Source of the DNA: Isoetes taiwanensis
Lineage: Eukaryota > Streptophyta > Lycopodiopsida > Isoetales > Isoetaceae
Assembly (NCBI GenBank): GCA_021234155.1
Contig: JAJEKV010000014.1
Coordinates: 7,703,563-7,767,562 of the forward strand
Direction: 5' to 3'
DNA length: 64,000 bases
Below the pieces are notes generated by a model. It was not told the origin of the DNA, did not search any database, and worked only from the letters and a program-made list of their open reading frames with translations. A program made the position numbers and the translations under genes. Within the stretch, counting starts at the first letter, position 1. Each line of letters opens with the position of its first letter. Shown here one piece after another: positions 32,560-44,424 of this stretch.

Positions 32560-34410
32560 TGAGGTGCTTAGGATCTCTAGAACATTCTAGAATCCTCTAT
32601 AATATTCAAAGACATTCTATTTGGACGGTTTGCAGGCTTTCATAAAAACTTCCTAGTAGGATATGTTAAGACTATCTAGAACATTATAGAACTTTCTAGA
32701 ATATCCTACATCACCTTAAAAAAAAGGCTGTCTATTTATAGATTGAGGTGCTTACTTACAAGCATGTAAAACATTTTAAAGCATTCTATTTTGGCTCTTT
32801 GCACATACTACAACATTCCAAAAACTTTATTTTGGATCTCATGCAAATCTAGAACATTAGAGAATTTTCTAAAACTATCTAAATTATTATATAACATTCT
32901 ATTTTGATTTTCACAAATTAAAAAAAAAAGGAACTTTGTATTTTTAGGTGCTTATCCACGACTATCTACAATATTCTAGAAGAATCAAGAACAGTCTAGA
33001 ATATTTTAGAACTTCCTAGAACTAAGATTTCCCTAGGTTCTGTAAGAATTTATGGAAATTCCTTTAGATTCCCTTAGATTTTATGAGATTACCCTTGATT
33101 CCCTTACATTATATGAAATTCAAATAGATTCTATGAATATTCCTCTAGATACTCTAAGACTTTATCAAGATTCCCTTCGATTCCCTTAGATTTTATGAAG
33201 ATACCCTTAGATTCCCTTAGATTTTGAGAGATCCCCTTAAACTTATAAATGTTTTCTTATATTCCCTCATATTTTATGAGATTTTCTTAGATTCCCTTGG
33301 ATTCTTCTAGATTGCTTTAAATTCTAAAACTTTATAGAACATTCTAGGACTTTCAGAAACATTCTAAAACTTTCAAAACATCCTAGAACTTCTTGGAAGT
33401 ATTTTCTTAGATTCCCTTACATTCTCGTAGATTCCCTTACATTTTAGAGCTCTCTAGAACTTTCTAGAAACTTCTAGAACAATTTGGAACTTTCTAGAAC
33501 TTTCTACAACATTCTGGAATTTTCAAGAAGGATTCCTTTAGACTCACTCAAGATTCTCTTATATTCTAAATTTTTTTGAACTTTCTAGAATATTTTAGAA
33601 CTTTATAGAACTATCTAAAAGATTCTAGAGTCTTCTAGAACTATCTAGAATATTATATTCTGTTTTATCTTAATTGGGTCATTACCCATAAGTATATTTA
33701 AAATACAATTATTTTACTGAATTAATACTTGATCTAGTGGTTAGAATAAGGGGCTTTGGGGGTAATGACCAGGGTTCAAATCCCCCAAACAATTTAAAAA
33801 TTTCGAAAGCCTCTCCTTTAAGGACTGAGCATCCAACATGAGTCGTAGGATCTTGCACCCAATCAAGGGCCGAGATCGTGCCATGTGGCAAAAATTTAAA
33901 GTCTCTTCTTAAGGGCTGAGCATTCAACATGAGCCGTAAGATCTTGCACCCAATCAAGGATCGAGATCGTGCCATGTGGCAAAAATTTAAAGCAACACGA
34001 GCCGTAGGATCCTGGATCGACGATCAAGATCAAGAACAACTTGGACCGTAGGATCTATTACCTATATTTCCCAAAGCCATGTGCACCGTAGAATATGTGC
34101 CAAGCAACGTGAGCCATAGGATCTTGCATCGACGATCAGGATCAAGAACAATCTGGACCGCAGGATCGATTACATATAATTCCTAAAGCCATGTGCACTG
34201 TAGGATGTGTCCCAAGGCAACGTGAGCCGTAGGATCTTGGACCGACGATCAAGATCAAATCAATCTGCACCGTAGGATCACTTACATATAATCTATATAG
34301 AAACTTCCAAGCCATCTGGGCCGTAGGACACGTCCCAAAGCCCCGTGAGCAGTAGGATCTCGGATCAACGGCCGGATTGAGTGGGACAAACATAAGAACA
34401 TATATATGTT
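32560..34410. mobile_element. Mosaic repeat R, copy 2
   Basis: Same order as copy 1: CTAGAACATTCTAGAA / CCTTAGATTC array (to ~33,655), tRNA-like core (33,731-33,790, B box GGTTCAAATCC at 33,773-33,783), then GAGCCGTAGGATC body with ATTACATATAATTCC blocks, ending GGATTGAGTGGGACAAACAT. It abuts copy 3. The left boundary is diffuse, and the part before ~32,990 is weakly repetitive. Confidence 0.7.
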
Positions 34411-34415
34411 AGATA

Positions 34416-36405
34416 TAGATACAAGAAATTTACCTACGGTGCATGTTAGAGTTTTAACATGTTCCTACGTGCAAGTTCTTGTCGTGCCCTACATTCTAAA
34501 AGAATCTCTTGAGAATACTCTAAATTCATAGATTCTCTAAGATTCTACCAAGGTTCTCTTAGAGGTTTCGTGAGCATTTCTCTAAATTTTATAAGATTCC
34601 CTCTAGATTCTATTAGATTTCCCTAGATTCTCCAAGATTTTATGAACATCCCCTTAGATTCCCTTAGATTCCTTTAGATTTTATGAGATTGCCCTAGGTT
34701 CCCTTACATTACATGAGATTCAAAGAGATTCCATAAAGATTCTCTTAGATACTCTAAAATTTTATCAACATTTTCTTAGATTCCCTTAGATTTTATGGAG
34801 ATTCCTTTAGATCCCCCAGATTTTAAGAGATTCCCCTAGGCTTGTAAATATTTTCCTAGATTCTCTTACATTTTATAAGATTTTCTTACATTCTATTAGA
34901 TTCTTCTGGATTCCTTTACATTCTGAAACTTTTTAGAACATTCTAAGACTTTCAATATATTCTAGAACTTTCTGGAAGTATTTCCCTAGATTTCCTTACA
35001 TTCCCGTAAATTCCCCTACGTTCTAGAACATTCTAAAACTTATGAGAACAATTTGGAACTTTCTGGAAGACTTTTCTTAGATCCCCCCTAGATTCTCTTA
35101 TGTTCTAGAACTTTCTAGAAGATTCTAGAACTTTCTAGAGCCTTCCAGAACATTCTAGAACTATTTTATCTTAATGGAACGTTACCCTTAAGTATATTTG
35201 AAACATAAATTAGATATGGAATTAAAGCTTGGTCTAGTGGTTAGAATGGGGGGTTGGGGGGTTAATGGCCAGGGTTTGAATCCATGGAATAAATTACTAC
35301 TCCTATATTTTAGTGTAGCCAAAATAGGTTTAGCTAAACTACCTTCAAATTGGGGCTAGAAGTTTCTAACGCTTGGCTAAACTAAGTGGTTTTTCTCCAT
35401 CACAGTTTCTTGCTTTTGGCTAAACTTTCACAAAATGGAAAGGCGAATATTAGCCATCATGCTATAGTAATTTCAGAAAATCCAAACATTTTTGCAAAGA
35501 CATTGAATTTATTGTAAATACATAAATCAAGACAATGTTCAAAAACCTAAAAAAAAAGGACTACATTGTTCCTTTTCCTCTAATGCTTCAACTTTGTACT
35601 TGGAACAAGAAAGAAAATGGAAAAAAGAAAAGAAAAATATAAACCCTATTTGAAATTTCTTAAAGTTAGTACATACATTGGTGTTGAATTTCCGGCTAAT
35701 CTATCCATTTTTTCAAGCCCACTCTATCTTAGGTTTAGCTAATCAATGTCCTGATGGATATATCTGGAGGTAAAGGTTTGGCTATTCAACTTAAAGACTC
35801 ACTTGGGCGGTAAAAAAATTGGGCTAAAATTCTCTTTTTTTTGGGCATTTTTTCCATTTACTTTAGCCGTTTTTCTTACCAAAACTGCTACAAAACAGCC
35901 ATTTGGCTAACCTTAGCCGTTATTTTATTCCATGTTCGAATCCATCCTAAGGGATGAGCATTCAACTTGCGCCGTAGGATCTTGGACCCGATCAAGGGTC
36001 GAGATCTCACCACGTGACAATAATTAAAGCAACATGAGCCGTAGGATCTATTACATATAATTCCCAAAGTCATGTGCACCGTAGGATATGTGCCAAGCCA
36101 CCTGAGCGGTAGGATCTCGGATCGACGATCACGATCAAGAGCAACCTGGGCCGTAGGATCGATTATATATAATTCCCAAAGCCATGTGCACCGTAGGATG
36201 TGTCCCAAAGCAACGTGAGCCGTAGGATCTCGGACCGACGGTCGGGATCAAATCAACCTGGACCGTAGGATCGCTTACATATAATCTACAAACAAACTCC
36301 CAAGCCATCTGGGCCGTACGATACGTCCCAAAGCCACGTGAGCCGTAGGATCTCGGATCAACGGTCGGATTGACTGGGACAAACATACGAACATATATAT
36401 GTTAT
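34416..36405. mobile_element. Mosaic repeat R, copy 3, with nested insertion
   Basis: Starts ATACAAGAAATTTACC and runs in the same order as copies 1 and 2: the TAGATTCC array, tRNA-like core (A-box part 35,231-35,248; B box GGTTTGAATCC at 35,273-35,283) and GAGCCGTAGGATC body, ending GGATTGACTGGGACAAACAT. A ~650-bp element interrupts it right at the B box. Confidence 0.75.
35286..35937. mobile_element. MITE-like insertion inside repeat R copy 3
   Basis: The 8-bp sequence GAATCCAT occurs at 35,278-35,285 and 35,938-35,945 on either side, consistent with a hAT-type target duplication. Inverted GGAATAAA/TTTATTCC lies at the left edge and six bases in from the right edge, so the exact ends are uncertain. 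The interior is rich in TTTAGCC/GGCTAAA on both strands and has no open frame. Removing it restores the repeat R order. Confidence 0.6.
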
Positions 36406-37272
36406 GATATGATATATGATATATATAGCAACACTATTTCAGCAAAGATGTTGCTCAAAATTTCAAGAGGACACAATTTTTGCCAGTTAAGCATCATAAA
36501 ATGGCAGCACCACCTTTCAATGGTGGCGACCTATTGGATACCTGTCCACCTTGCCCAATCAACAAATTACATATCCCCGTATATATTGTTAACAAACCGA
36601 ATGCCAACTTTGAATGCCATTGCCAATTGTGGTACTTGCTTTACGACAAAGGAACTTTCCACAACCTGCTCCAGTCCATTGATTATCTGATACCTTGTAT
36701 TTGATGACAGTGACATGAAGGCACCTGCAAAAAGGTTTTAGCAGAAAATGGTAGCAACACTTTAGCACAATGAGAAAACAAAGCAACAATTTTTGAAACA
36801 TGATGGTACATTACCCCAAAGAACAGCTGTTTGAGATACAGGTGCAATGGGAACTTCGGCCGCCTCTGATTTTTTAACCTTGCTGCAAGAATGCCACAAA
36901 AGCACATAGAGCAAATCAAATACTTTATTCCAAAAAATAGATTTGATTTTATTCAATAAATATTCCTGAAAGAATCCGTAAAATATGCTTAAGGAATAGA
37001 TGATAAAAGACGAGACTATGAGAAATATTAATTAACATTGGTATGCTTTCAATATACCTTTGATCCAATGTTAAGGACTTGAGATTTGTAGCTGTTACCC
37101 AACGCTTCACATCCATTACTGAATTTGCAACCCTAGCCAGTAAGCCCACATCCAAAACCAACCACACCATATTGAGTTGCCTACGTCACAAGAGAGATTA
37201 AACGTCTTTGTCCAGTATAGAGTCTATGGTCGCCCCCTGCACCATTACTTTGAAACCACTATTTGTAATAAC

Positions 37273-40200
37273 TTTTTTTTTTTTGAAGAACTGTGTCATC
37301 AATATATTAAAAGAATGGTAATGTTACAAAGCAAGTGAGGAGGAAGGAGAACTGCCCCAAAGAGACAGCGATACCTCGACACTCCACAACAAACTCACAG
37401 AAAAACTGCAACTCTACTGCTGTACAAACTGACCATCACCATCTACAACACCCAAGAAGTCCCGCCAAATGGCAAACTTCCGTTCTACTAATCCCGGGAA
37501 CACCAGAAAGCTTTGAAATAGCTTGTACCTGAGTCGAGGAATCAGAGAGGCTGCAGGCTGCTGAATCCCCTGAAAGATCCACAACCGCCGCCGCTTCCAA
37601 ATCAGCCACACCAACCAAGCCACGCGACACGGATGCAAGGCTTCTTCGCCCAAGAGCGGCCAAGCACCGGGATACACATGAAGCGAAAGAATCTGGCGGC
37701 TAGTCAATCTCACCGAAAGCGAGTCCTAACCCAATCCTAGGCAAACCGCAAATGAGGGCATAAAACCGCACAATGCTCCACAGTCTCACGATGAAGGCCA
37801 CAACAAGGGCGTAGAGGGCTCACACCCGGCCTTAAACCGACTCACAAGGGCATTCACCCCGATCAAATGATGCACCACCGCCACGTAAGCACCCTAACCT
37901 TCTCGGAGGAGGAAGTGAGCTCCATGTCCACGCCCAAACCGAAAGCCATCGAGAACCCGAAGCTGCAGAGACCACTTGCCCGGAGGGGCAAAGTGTGTCA
38001 TGAATAGCCCGACACCCAAAGTAACAAGACCGCACAAAACAAGAAGACACAACATCCGAATGAACCTTCCAAACCCGCACCACCACATCATCCCGAGGGA
38101 CTATAGGTATGTGTAGCGGAATACTCCCCGCCACTTGTTCCCGTGATAGCCCTACACGCCCCTCGAAGTAAAGCGAAGCCTCGAAGAACTCCCGAAGCTA
38201 GCTGACCACCCCAATACCAATCCTCCAAAGTGAGCACGGCCAGCTCGCCTCCAACGGCCTCAAGGCCCCAGCATGCATGTCTGATGCGCCAAGGGCAAGT
38301 GCTAGGGGGTAGAGGAACCCACAAGAAAGGAGAAGAGTGGTGATAAACCGAGGCATAATCTAATTTGGAAGAGCACACGACATGATCCCAAGCCCGCAAA
38401 GCACCCCCGTGGAGAAAAGGGGATGCATGTGGGAAAGGCCGGAGACCATACAACAGTGCCCAGGGCAACTCCACATGCACCGACGGCTTCCCAAACGCCA
38501 CACAATGGCTTAAAAAGATCGCAACAACAAACAAGCACCAGAGAAGATGCTTCATCCTGCAGAATGCTCCAAACAAACTTGGAGACCAACACCTTACTAT
38601 GCAAAGGCCAAATCCGAATGGCCAAACCCCCATCCTCCCTGGGGAGACACTTCCACCAAGCCACTTTAACAACCGCCCCTTCATCATCCCCCCCCACACA
38701 AAATTTGAACAATCTTATCCAAAGCTTGTATCTTACTCTCAGGAGCTAACATCGCAGATGCTGTATACACATGAGTGCTACAAAGTACTGAATTGGCAAT
38801 AGTGATCCTACCTGCCATGGACAACTTGCTACCCTTCCACCAATTGAGGTGTTTACGCAACCCCCGCAAAATCTCATCCCACACCCTCCCCATGGAAACA
38901 TCCCTCCAAAGGGAATACCCAATGACTTAGTGCACACATTACCCGGAAGCACCTTCCAAGGGAATAGAGCCAAACAAGGGGAGGCAGAGTCACCAAGCCC
39001 ATAATGCGAGCACTTACCCCAATTCAAGAATGCCCGAGGCCAAGGAGAAAGTATCCAAAGCAAACCCTTCACATTCGCAAATTCCTCTCTTACGCCACTA
39101 AGAAGAGGAAAGTGTCATCGACAACCCCGGTTAATAATCTGGCGGCTACCATCCCGCATCCGAAGCCCATCCACCACCCCTCCTCCACTGCTGACCCAAA
39201 ACAAGCGAGACAAGTGCCTCCGCCACAATCAAAAACAAAACGGCGCCAAAGGGCACCCCCGACGCACCCCTACGCCTAAGGAGAAAAAAGGCGGAGGGTT
39301 GACCCCGCACACCACAGTAGTCCGCGGCTGACCTATGCGACTTCATGATCGTCTCGTAAAGCGTGGACCACGCCCAACGCTAACATCATGGCGCACAAGA
39401 ACTCCCAAACGGACACTATCGTAAGCTTTGGCAAAATCAAGCTTAAGATCGGCAATGCCTTGACTCCATTCTCCCGCCCAATAAAGGCCCTCATAAGCTG
39501 CGGCAACATTAGTCAAAATGTTCCTCCCGGGGACAAACCCGCATCGCATCTTACTAATGGAAGAAGTCAACACCGGCTTCAACTTCTCGCAGGGGCTTTT
39601 CGCAATAATCTTATACACAGAGGACAACAAGGAGATAGGCCTCCAATCATTAATAGTAGAAGGTCGCTTAACCTTAGGAATCAAGGAAATGCATGCGGTA
39701 TTCAAGATCTTATCCATGTGAGAAGACCGCAAAGAACTCAAGATACACCGTACCATGACTCACCACCCCACTCCCAATAAGTCCGAAAGAACTCCACAGG
39801 GAATGCCATCCAGCCCGGGACATTTATCCTTGGCCATGCACATACATGCCTCCGCTTAAATCCTCTCCGAGAGCTCCTCGCTCCAAGCTCTCACCTGGTG
39901 TGGAGGGGAATGGATGGCTTAACGACCCTCAAAACAAGCTCCCGTGATCTCGCTCATAGGGAAGAGTGCGCGCAGCGAAAAACCCCGAGAAATGAGCATG
40001 CACATACCTCTCGCAAATCAGGGATCCTCCAAAGTCCGCCATCGGGCAAAGCAAGGGACGCCATAGATGCCGTGATATCGCCGCTGCCTAGTCGCCGAAG
40101 AACACCGAACTTAACTTGTGTCCCCTTCTTCAACCCGGGTAAGGGCCGCTTCACACGGGCCTCCTCGTGACTTTAACCTCGCTTCTAGAGCAACAATACG

Positions 40201-43192
40201 CTGCAACACCGCATTCTCCCTAATGCCACCGAAGGTCGCTACCGAATCTTTCCAACTCCCCGATAGAGACCATGCAACTCCCCGCCGCCTCGCCGCACAC
40301 GCCGCCTACCAAAGACCTTTGGCAAAACGCTTCACCCCGCCAACGCAGTCACCATACCGCATATACCCTTCAGAGATGAAAAGGTATCAAGCCACAACTC
40401 ATGGCACCGGGCCGAGAAATCAGATCGCCGTAAGCCGGTGTTCAAACGGAACACCGCCCTAGAGGGCCGAGAGGCAAATCACCGACCGACACAACCCGAG
40501 GGTAATGATCGAAATGGAGGTAGACAAAATGTTACTCCAACAGTAAAGAGGGCACACCATCCAAAGGCGCATGGGGAAGCATAGCACCGGCCATGCCTAG
40601 CATACGCCGCCCAAGCACTAACTGTCCTATTACAATAGGTGAAAGACAAGTCCCCGGGGACCTCAACCAAGGCCAAATCCTCAGAACAAACGAGACCATC
40701 GGGTCCCTCTCAAACCCATGCACAACCGGGTTCTTAACCCGAGCGATCCTCTACTCGCTCTACCATATTGAAATCCCCTAACAAAGAACCAAGCTTAATT
40801 CGCAACCCACCAAGGGCTCCAGAACTTATTCCGCATCAGGGCCCACAAAGCACCTCACGAGAAGGCTGATTAGGGGCATAAACATTAACAATCCCCCACT
40901 CTTGCCCTCCCTCCAACCACTTAATTATTGCCCATCGACCAAACATGTCCTGCCGCAGAGTAACGTGACTGCACATCCATCCTCCAAGCAATAAGAGTAC
41001 CCCCCACTAGTCCGCCTTTAAGAAGAAGCAATAGAGGCAAACCGCCTACCAACCATATTCATGAGCTGGACATATCACCCCCTCGGTGGACACTTATGAT
41101 CCTGAATGCAAACAATATCGGGGACGAACCGGCCGGTGCTGCCAAAGAAACACGGGCCCTCTTACTACTAGAGGACCGCACCCCCCGCACATTCCAACTA
41201 AGGATCGACCTATTCATCCCGGAGGAGAAATGTCCAGCCCCACATGCCTACCCACCAGGCCATCACCCCACTCCACAGAGTCATCATCTAGAGCAAGAGG
41301 ATTAATCATAGCAATGTGACCCACAACCGCTCTACGTGACATTCCACTTCCAACACGTGTTGAAAGTCCCCCAGGCACCTCCATAGAGTCATGGGCCACA
41401 CTAGTCTCTATCTCCAACCTGGCTGCTCCAGCCACCTCATGCTCAGCACATACTGCTACCGGGACATCCCCAACAGGATCATCAACCCCTTCCACAGCCC
41501 TGCCCTCAGACCTAGCCACAACCAAATCATCTGAGCCCTCCCCTGAGCCACCACGCCCCTAGCCCCCGCCATCCAATGGGCGGCCAAACAAGAAGCCCCG
41601 GCCTCGATCCCCACACCACCTCTCCCAACCACACCACCACCTCTCCCAACCACACCACCTCGTCCAACTCCACTCACTGCACCACGGAGTCCTCTGCCTG
41701 CCTCGGGAAGAGAGGAATCCCGCCCCCCGTGATAAGCACTCACCCGCAACCCCTACCACATCACAGGCACCAGGGGGATCATCAGCGTGGTCGATGGTAG
41801 CACAATAGATGGAAACATCCCCGGATCTCGAGCCATTCAAAAGCTTCAATCGGAAGAGAAAATGCCAAGGACCACTACGACCGGAAGAGAAGTGGGCACA
41901 GCCAAAGCAAAGAGCAGCAACATGTGATCTTGGGGACCGCACAATAGAATGAGCCAAATATACACCCGTGCCATTGGCCATAGAAACCAAGAAATCAGGC
42001 ACCATCGGATCGGGAGGAAGATCCCGAACTGAACCAACATGGGATTTTAAATTGCCAAAGAACCGTGGACATTGTTGGGAGTATAATAATCGATACAACA
42101 CATAAGATTCACCCAAAGTATCCACCCCCGACTAACCAATTGCCGCACGGAAGACTCAAGCCTCAAACATGATTATGAAGAAATTATTTGGTAGGAATTT
42201 GAGATCGACACGGGCAAACCAATCCGCCAGGATGTCCCAAGAAGCCAAGAGCTAAACCTCCTCAGATCCAATATGTAACCCGCGGAAGTAGCCCAATACC
42301 GCGAAAATGAAACTAGATTCTCAATGGTCCGAACATGCCCGGTATGATCAATATCTATCCATGGAGTCTCTCGGAAGAGTCAGTCAGCAGTCAACGTAAT
42401 GATGATCCTCCACAAATTTCGTGAGCCTCTTGAACACGCAGGGCAGTCCTACACTCGAGCCTTGCGCTTGATCCATCCGAAAACCCCGGCTGAAAGTGAT
42501 GCGAAAGCAACAGGTGTCATTGCTCGCAAAGCCGGGCAAGACAGAGTTGGGGCTGCCTCCCCCGGCACTCGAGAGGTATCCGTGGGCACCCCAGAGGCAC
42601 ATCAGCCACTGTGCACCCTAGAAGAGGGCGATCACCCGGCAAGTGTTCCCTTCCCAAGCACGTGGGAAGAGGGCATCACAGATCCGGGCCCAAAGGGGGC
42701 ATGCTTGATGGAATCAACACCGGAGTCTCCAAAACACAATCTACTGGAGTCTCAGAATTATATTGAGAGGAAGAGCAATCCACATACCTCTCAACCGAAG
42801 GGGATTCCAAGAGCTCCCTCATCTCTGCCACCAATTGCACACCACTTCCTACAGCCCGCGCCTCTTCATGCATGTCGAGACCCGCGCCCTTCCCCTTTAC
42901 TGGAGGATTCTTCCTCCTCGCCATCTCCCTTGGCTTCAGCCCCAAGCCATGAGGCTCAATCGATCCCCCATCAGCCTGTCTGGTAGGAGCCATGACATCC
43001 GAACCAGTCCGGAAATCAGCTGTTTGTGGCAGCAAGCCACATCCAAAACAGCTGGTGCTATACACCTCCGGAAAGAGCTCGGAACAAGCTTTCCAACGAG
43101 CCCAAGCACGCCGAAATCTGACACCAGATAAGAGAGATATCGCCGATCAAAGTTTCGCCGTCAGAACCCCGACCGCTCAGTTCCGTTCTTGT
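37273..43192 (-). mobile_element. Near full-length L1-type LINE with 20-bp target duplication
   Basis: CCACTATTTGTAATAACTTT is present at both 37,256-37,275 and 43,193-43,212, and a 12-bp T-run (poly(A) of the minus strand) starts at 37,273, so ~5.9 kb is delimited exactly. In minus-strand order: an ORF1-like region to ~41.3 kb; an endonuclease start ILSWNVRGV near 41.2 kb with IVCIQDHK; reverse transcriptase near 39.7 kb (ISLIPKVKRPSTINDWRPIS, CGFVPGRNILTN, LDFAKAYDSV); VDDTFLFL near 39.1 kb (the Y/FxDD box); WWKGSKLSMAGRITIANSVL near 38.8 kb; and WWKCLPREDGGLAIR near 38.6 kb, typical of the plant L1 C-terminus. Several frameshifts and stops break both ORFs. Its base composition is clearly richer in G+C than its flanks. 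Long plus-strand frames here are antisense shadows. Confidence 0.93.
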
Positions 43193-43764
43193 CCACTATT
43201 TGTAATAACTTTGAAGGAACCCTCATAAATAGAAACAATGTGCATCAAGCCAAAGGCTGTAGCTCCATTCAACCAATAGGAGCAGAACAACTTAAATAAA
43301 AACGACAAAGGATACGATATCACGGCACAATCTTTTACGATACCATGCAATCACTGGATTCAAAGACATTAACAATCTACAAATCTCTAGGCTTTTGCGC
43401 AAAAGCAAACATACCAACAATCCAACCCTTCACGACAAAAATACTAATACTTCTAGGCTAAAAAACATGACAGCATAACCAATGTCTCTTAGTTATTATA
43501 GGTGCACAATTTTCCTACTATGTTTAGATACAACTTACCTTTCTTAATTAAAAATAGAAAATCTACCTTGCAAACAAAAGCACCAAATCGTTGTGTAAGG
43601 GTAAACTTGCGTCCTAGTCTTATAACTACTCCTAAGGGCCACATCGCACTCTAAGAGAACAAAACATTCTCTAAGAATCATTCTCTAAGAAAAAAGCCAT
43701 GCAATGCCTCAAAATGTACTTGCATGGAATGATGCAAACAATATTTTCCAAATGTTACTAAACA

Positions 43765-43900
43765 TTAATAATAAGATAAGATAAGATAAGATGAATTTTT
43801 ACATCCACTGGAACCCAATGGGTTATGGGACGGCACATGCAAGGGCAACAACCCATCTAAAACCTGGGGACTAGGCCCCGGCACCAAACACAAGAACCAA
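43765..43900 (-). mobile_element. 3' end of a LINE with (ATCTT)n tail
   Basis: On the minus strand the segment reads GTCCCATAACCCATTGGG, then TTCCAGTGGATGTAAAAATTC, then repeated ATCTT (43,770-43,791). This parallels the 3' ends at 3.84-3.90 kb and 63.57-63.63 kb (GTCCCATAGGCC..TTGG..GGACGATAAAA plus a short-repeat tail). It is a severely 5'-truncated copy of a related family, inserted within the DUF3411 pseudogene region. Confidence 0.65.
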
Positions 43901-44388
43901 ATATTAAAAGACTACCAAGAAGAAGATAATGCTAATGCTAGAGGTAATTTTGTGCTTCTAAAATTATCTAGACATAGCCTGTCCAAGGATTGGAAGGCCA
44001 TTGATCTAGAATAATTGTTGCGCCTCCCCTGTACCTGAAAAGCAAGGTACCGAGACAAAATAAGCTTCCGAAGCCCAATGCTGGCAGCTATCTGTGCAAG
44101 ATCAGCAGGAAGAATAGCGCCACGGACCTTAAGCTCCTTATTAATTTCTTCAGCAGTCAAAACAGGCCCATAGTCATCATCTGTATTCGGAAGAAAATAA
44201 CGTACTTACAGAGATGGAAGAGATGTAGCATCATTCAAAACCTGATGCAACTGTAAACCCTGGAGCTGAACTGTTGGAATTGAGTGTTGGGTTGCCATAG
44301 TCAGGGCTTTGGCTATCAAAATATGATCTTAAAGTTGCGTCTCGCATATGCCGCTATAGGAAACAATAGGTTCGGAGCAGTTACCAGC

Positions 44389-44424
44389 ATATCCTAGGTA
44401 TATTTCAGCATATACCTAGGATAT
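44389..44424. repeat. Perfect 15-bp inverted repeat
   Basis: ATATCCTAGGTATAT (44,389-44,403) and ATATACCTAGGATAT (44,410-44,424) enclose a 6-base loop. No element or gene boundary coincides with it. Confidence 0.85.

Larger units (their letters stand above)
36531..44180 (-). pseudogene. RETICULATA-RELATED-type (DUF3411) plastid envelope protein gene, broken
   Basis: Minus-strand exon pieces: 44,180-44,035 (DDDYGPVLTAEEINKEL..GLRKLILSRYLAF, donor CAG|GTAC); about 37,190-37,058 (YGVVGFGCGLTG..VANSVMDVKRW, donor AAG|GTATAT); 36,882-36,815 (KVKKSEAAEVPIAP..AVLW); 36,724-36,531 (GAFMSLSSNTRYQIINGLE..VGIRFVNNIYGDM). The last three splice together in phase. SSN-x-RYQ, GFGCG and FVDWARWTGIQ are hallmarks of DUF3411 proteins, chloroplast inner-envelope proteins that affect leaf cell patterning. 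Breaks: TAG after GFGCGLTG plus a 2-nt loss just after it; TAA at 36,567-36,569 where a Gln codon is expected, 12 codons before the natural stop at 36,531; central exons absent. A full L1-type LINE and a second LINE end sit in the middle. The assignment is from family motifs and the loss of function is clear. Confidence 0.75.

Noticed and set aside
25411-35285. tRNA genes at the three tRNA-like segments
   Set aside because: A and B boxes are present, but acceptor and anticodon stems do not fold and all copies lie inside the same interspersed repeat, so these are SINE-type promoters.
37835-43228. Long plus-strand open frames rich in Pro, His and Thr
   Set aside because: They are antisense to the minus-strand L1-type LINE, whose motifs are clear, and reflect its G-rich coding strand.
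43213-43330. Open frame spanning the LINE insertion site when the LINE is removed
   Set aside because: About 45 codons stay open across the restored site, but they match neither DUF3411 nor any other family I know, and chance is sufficient.
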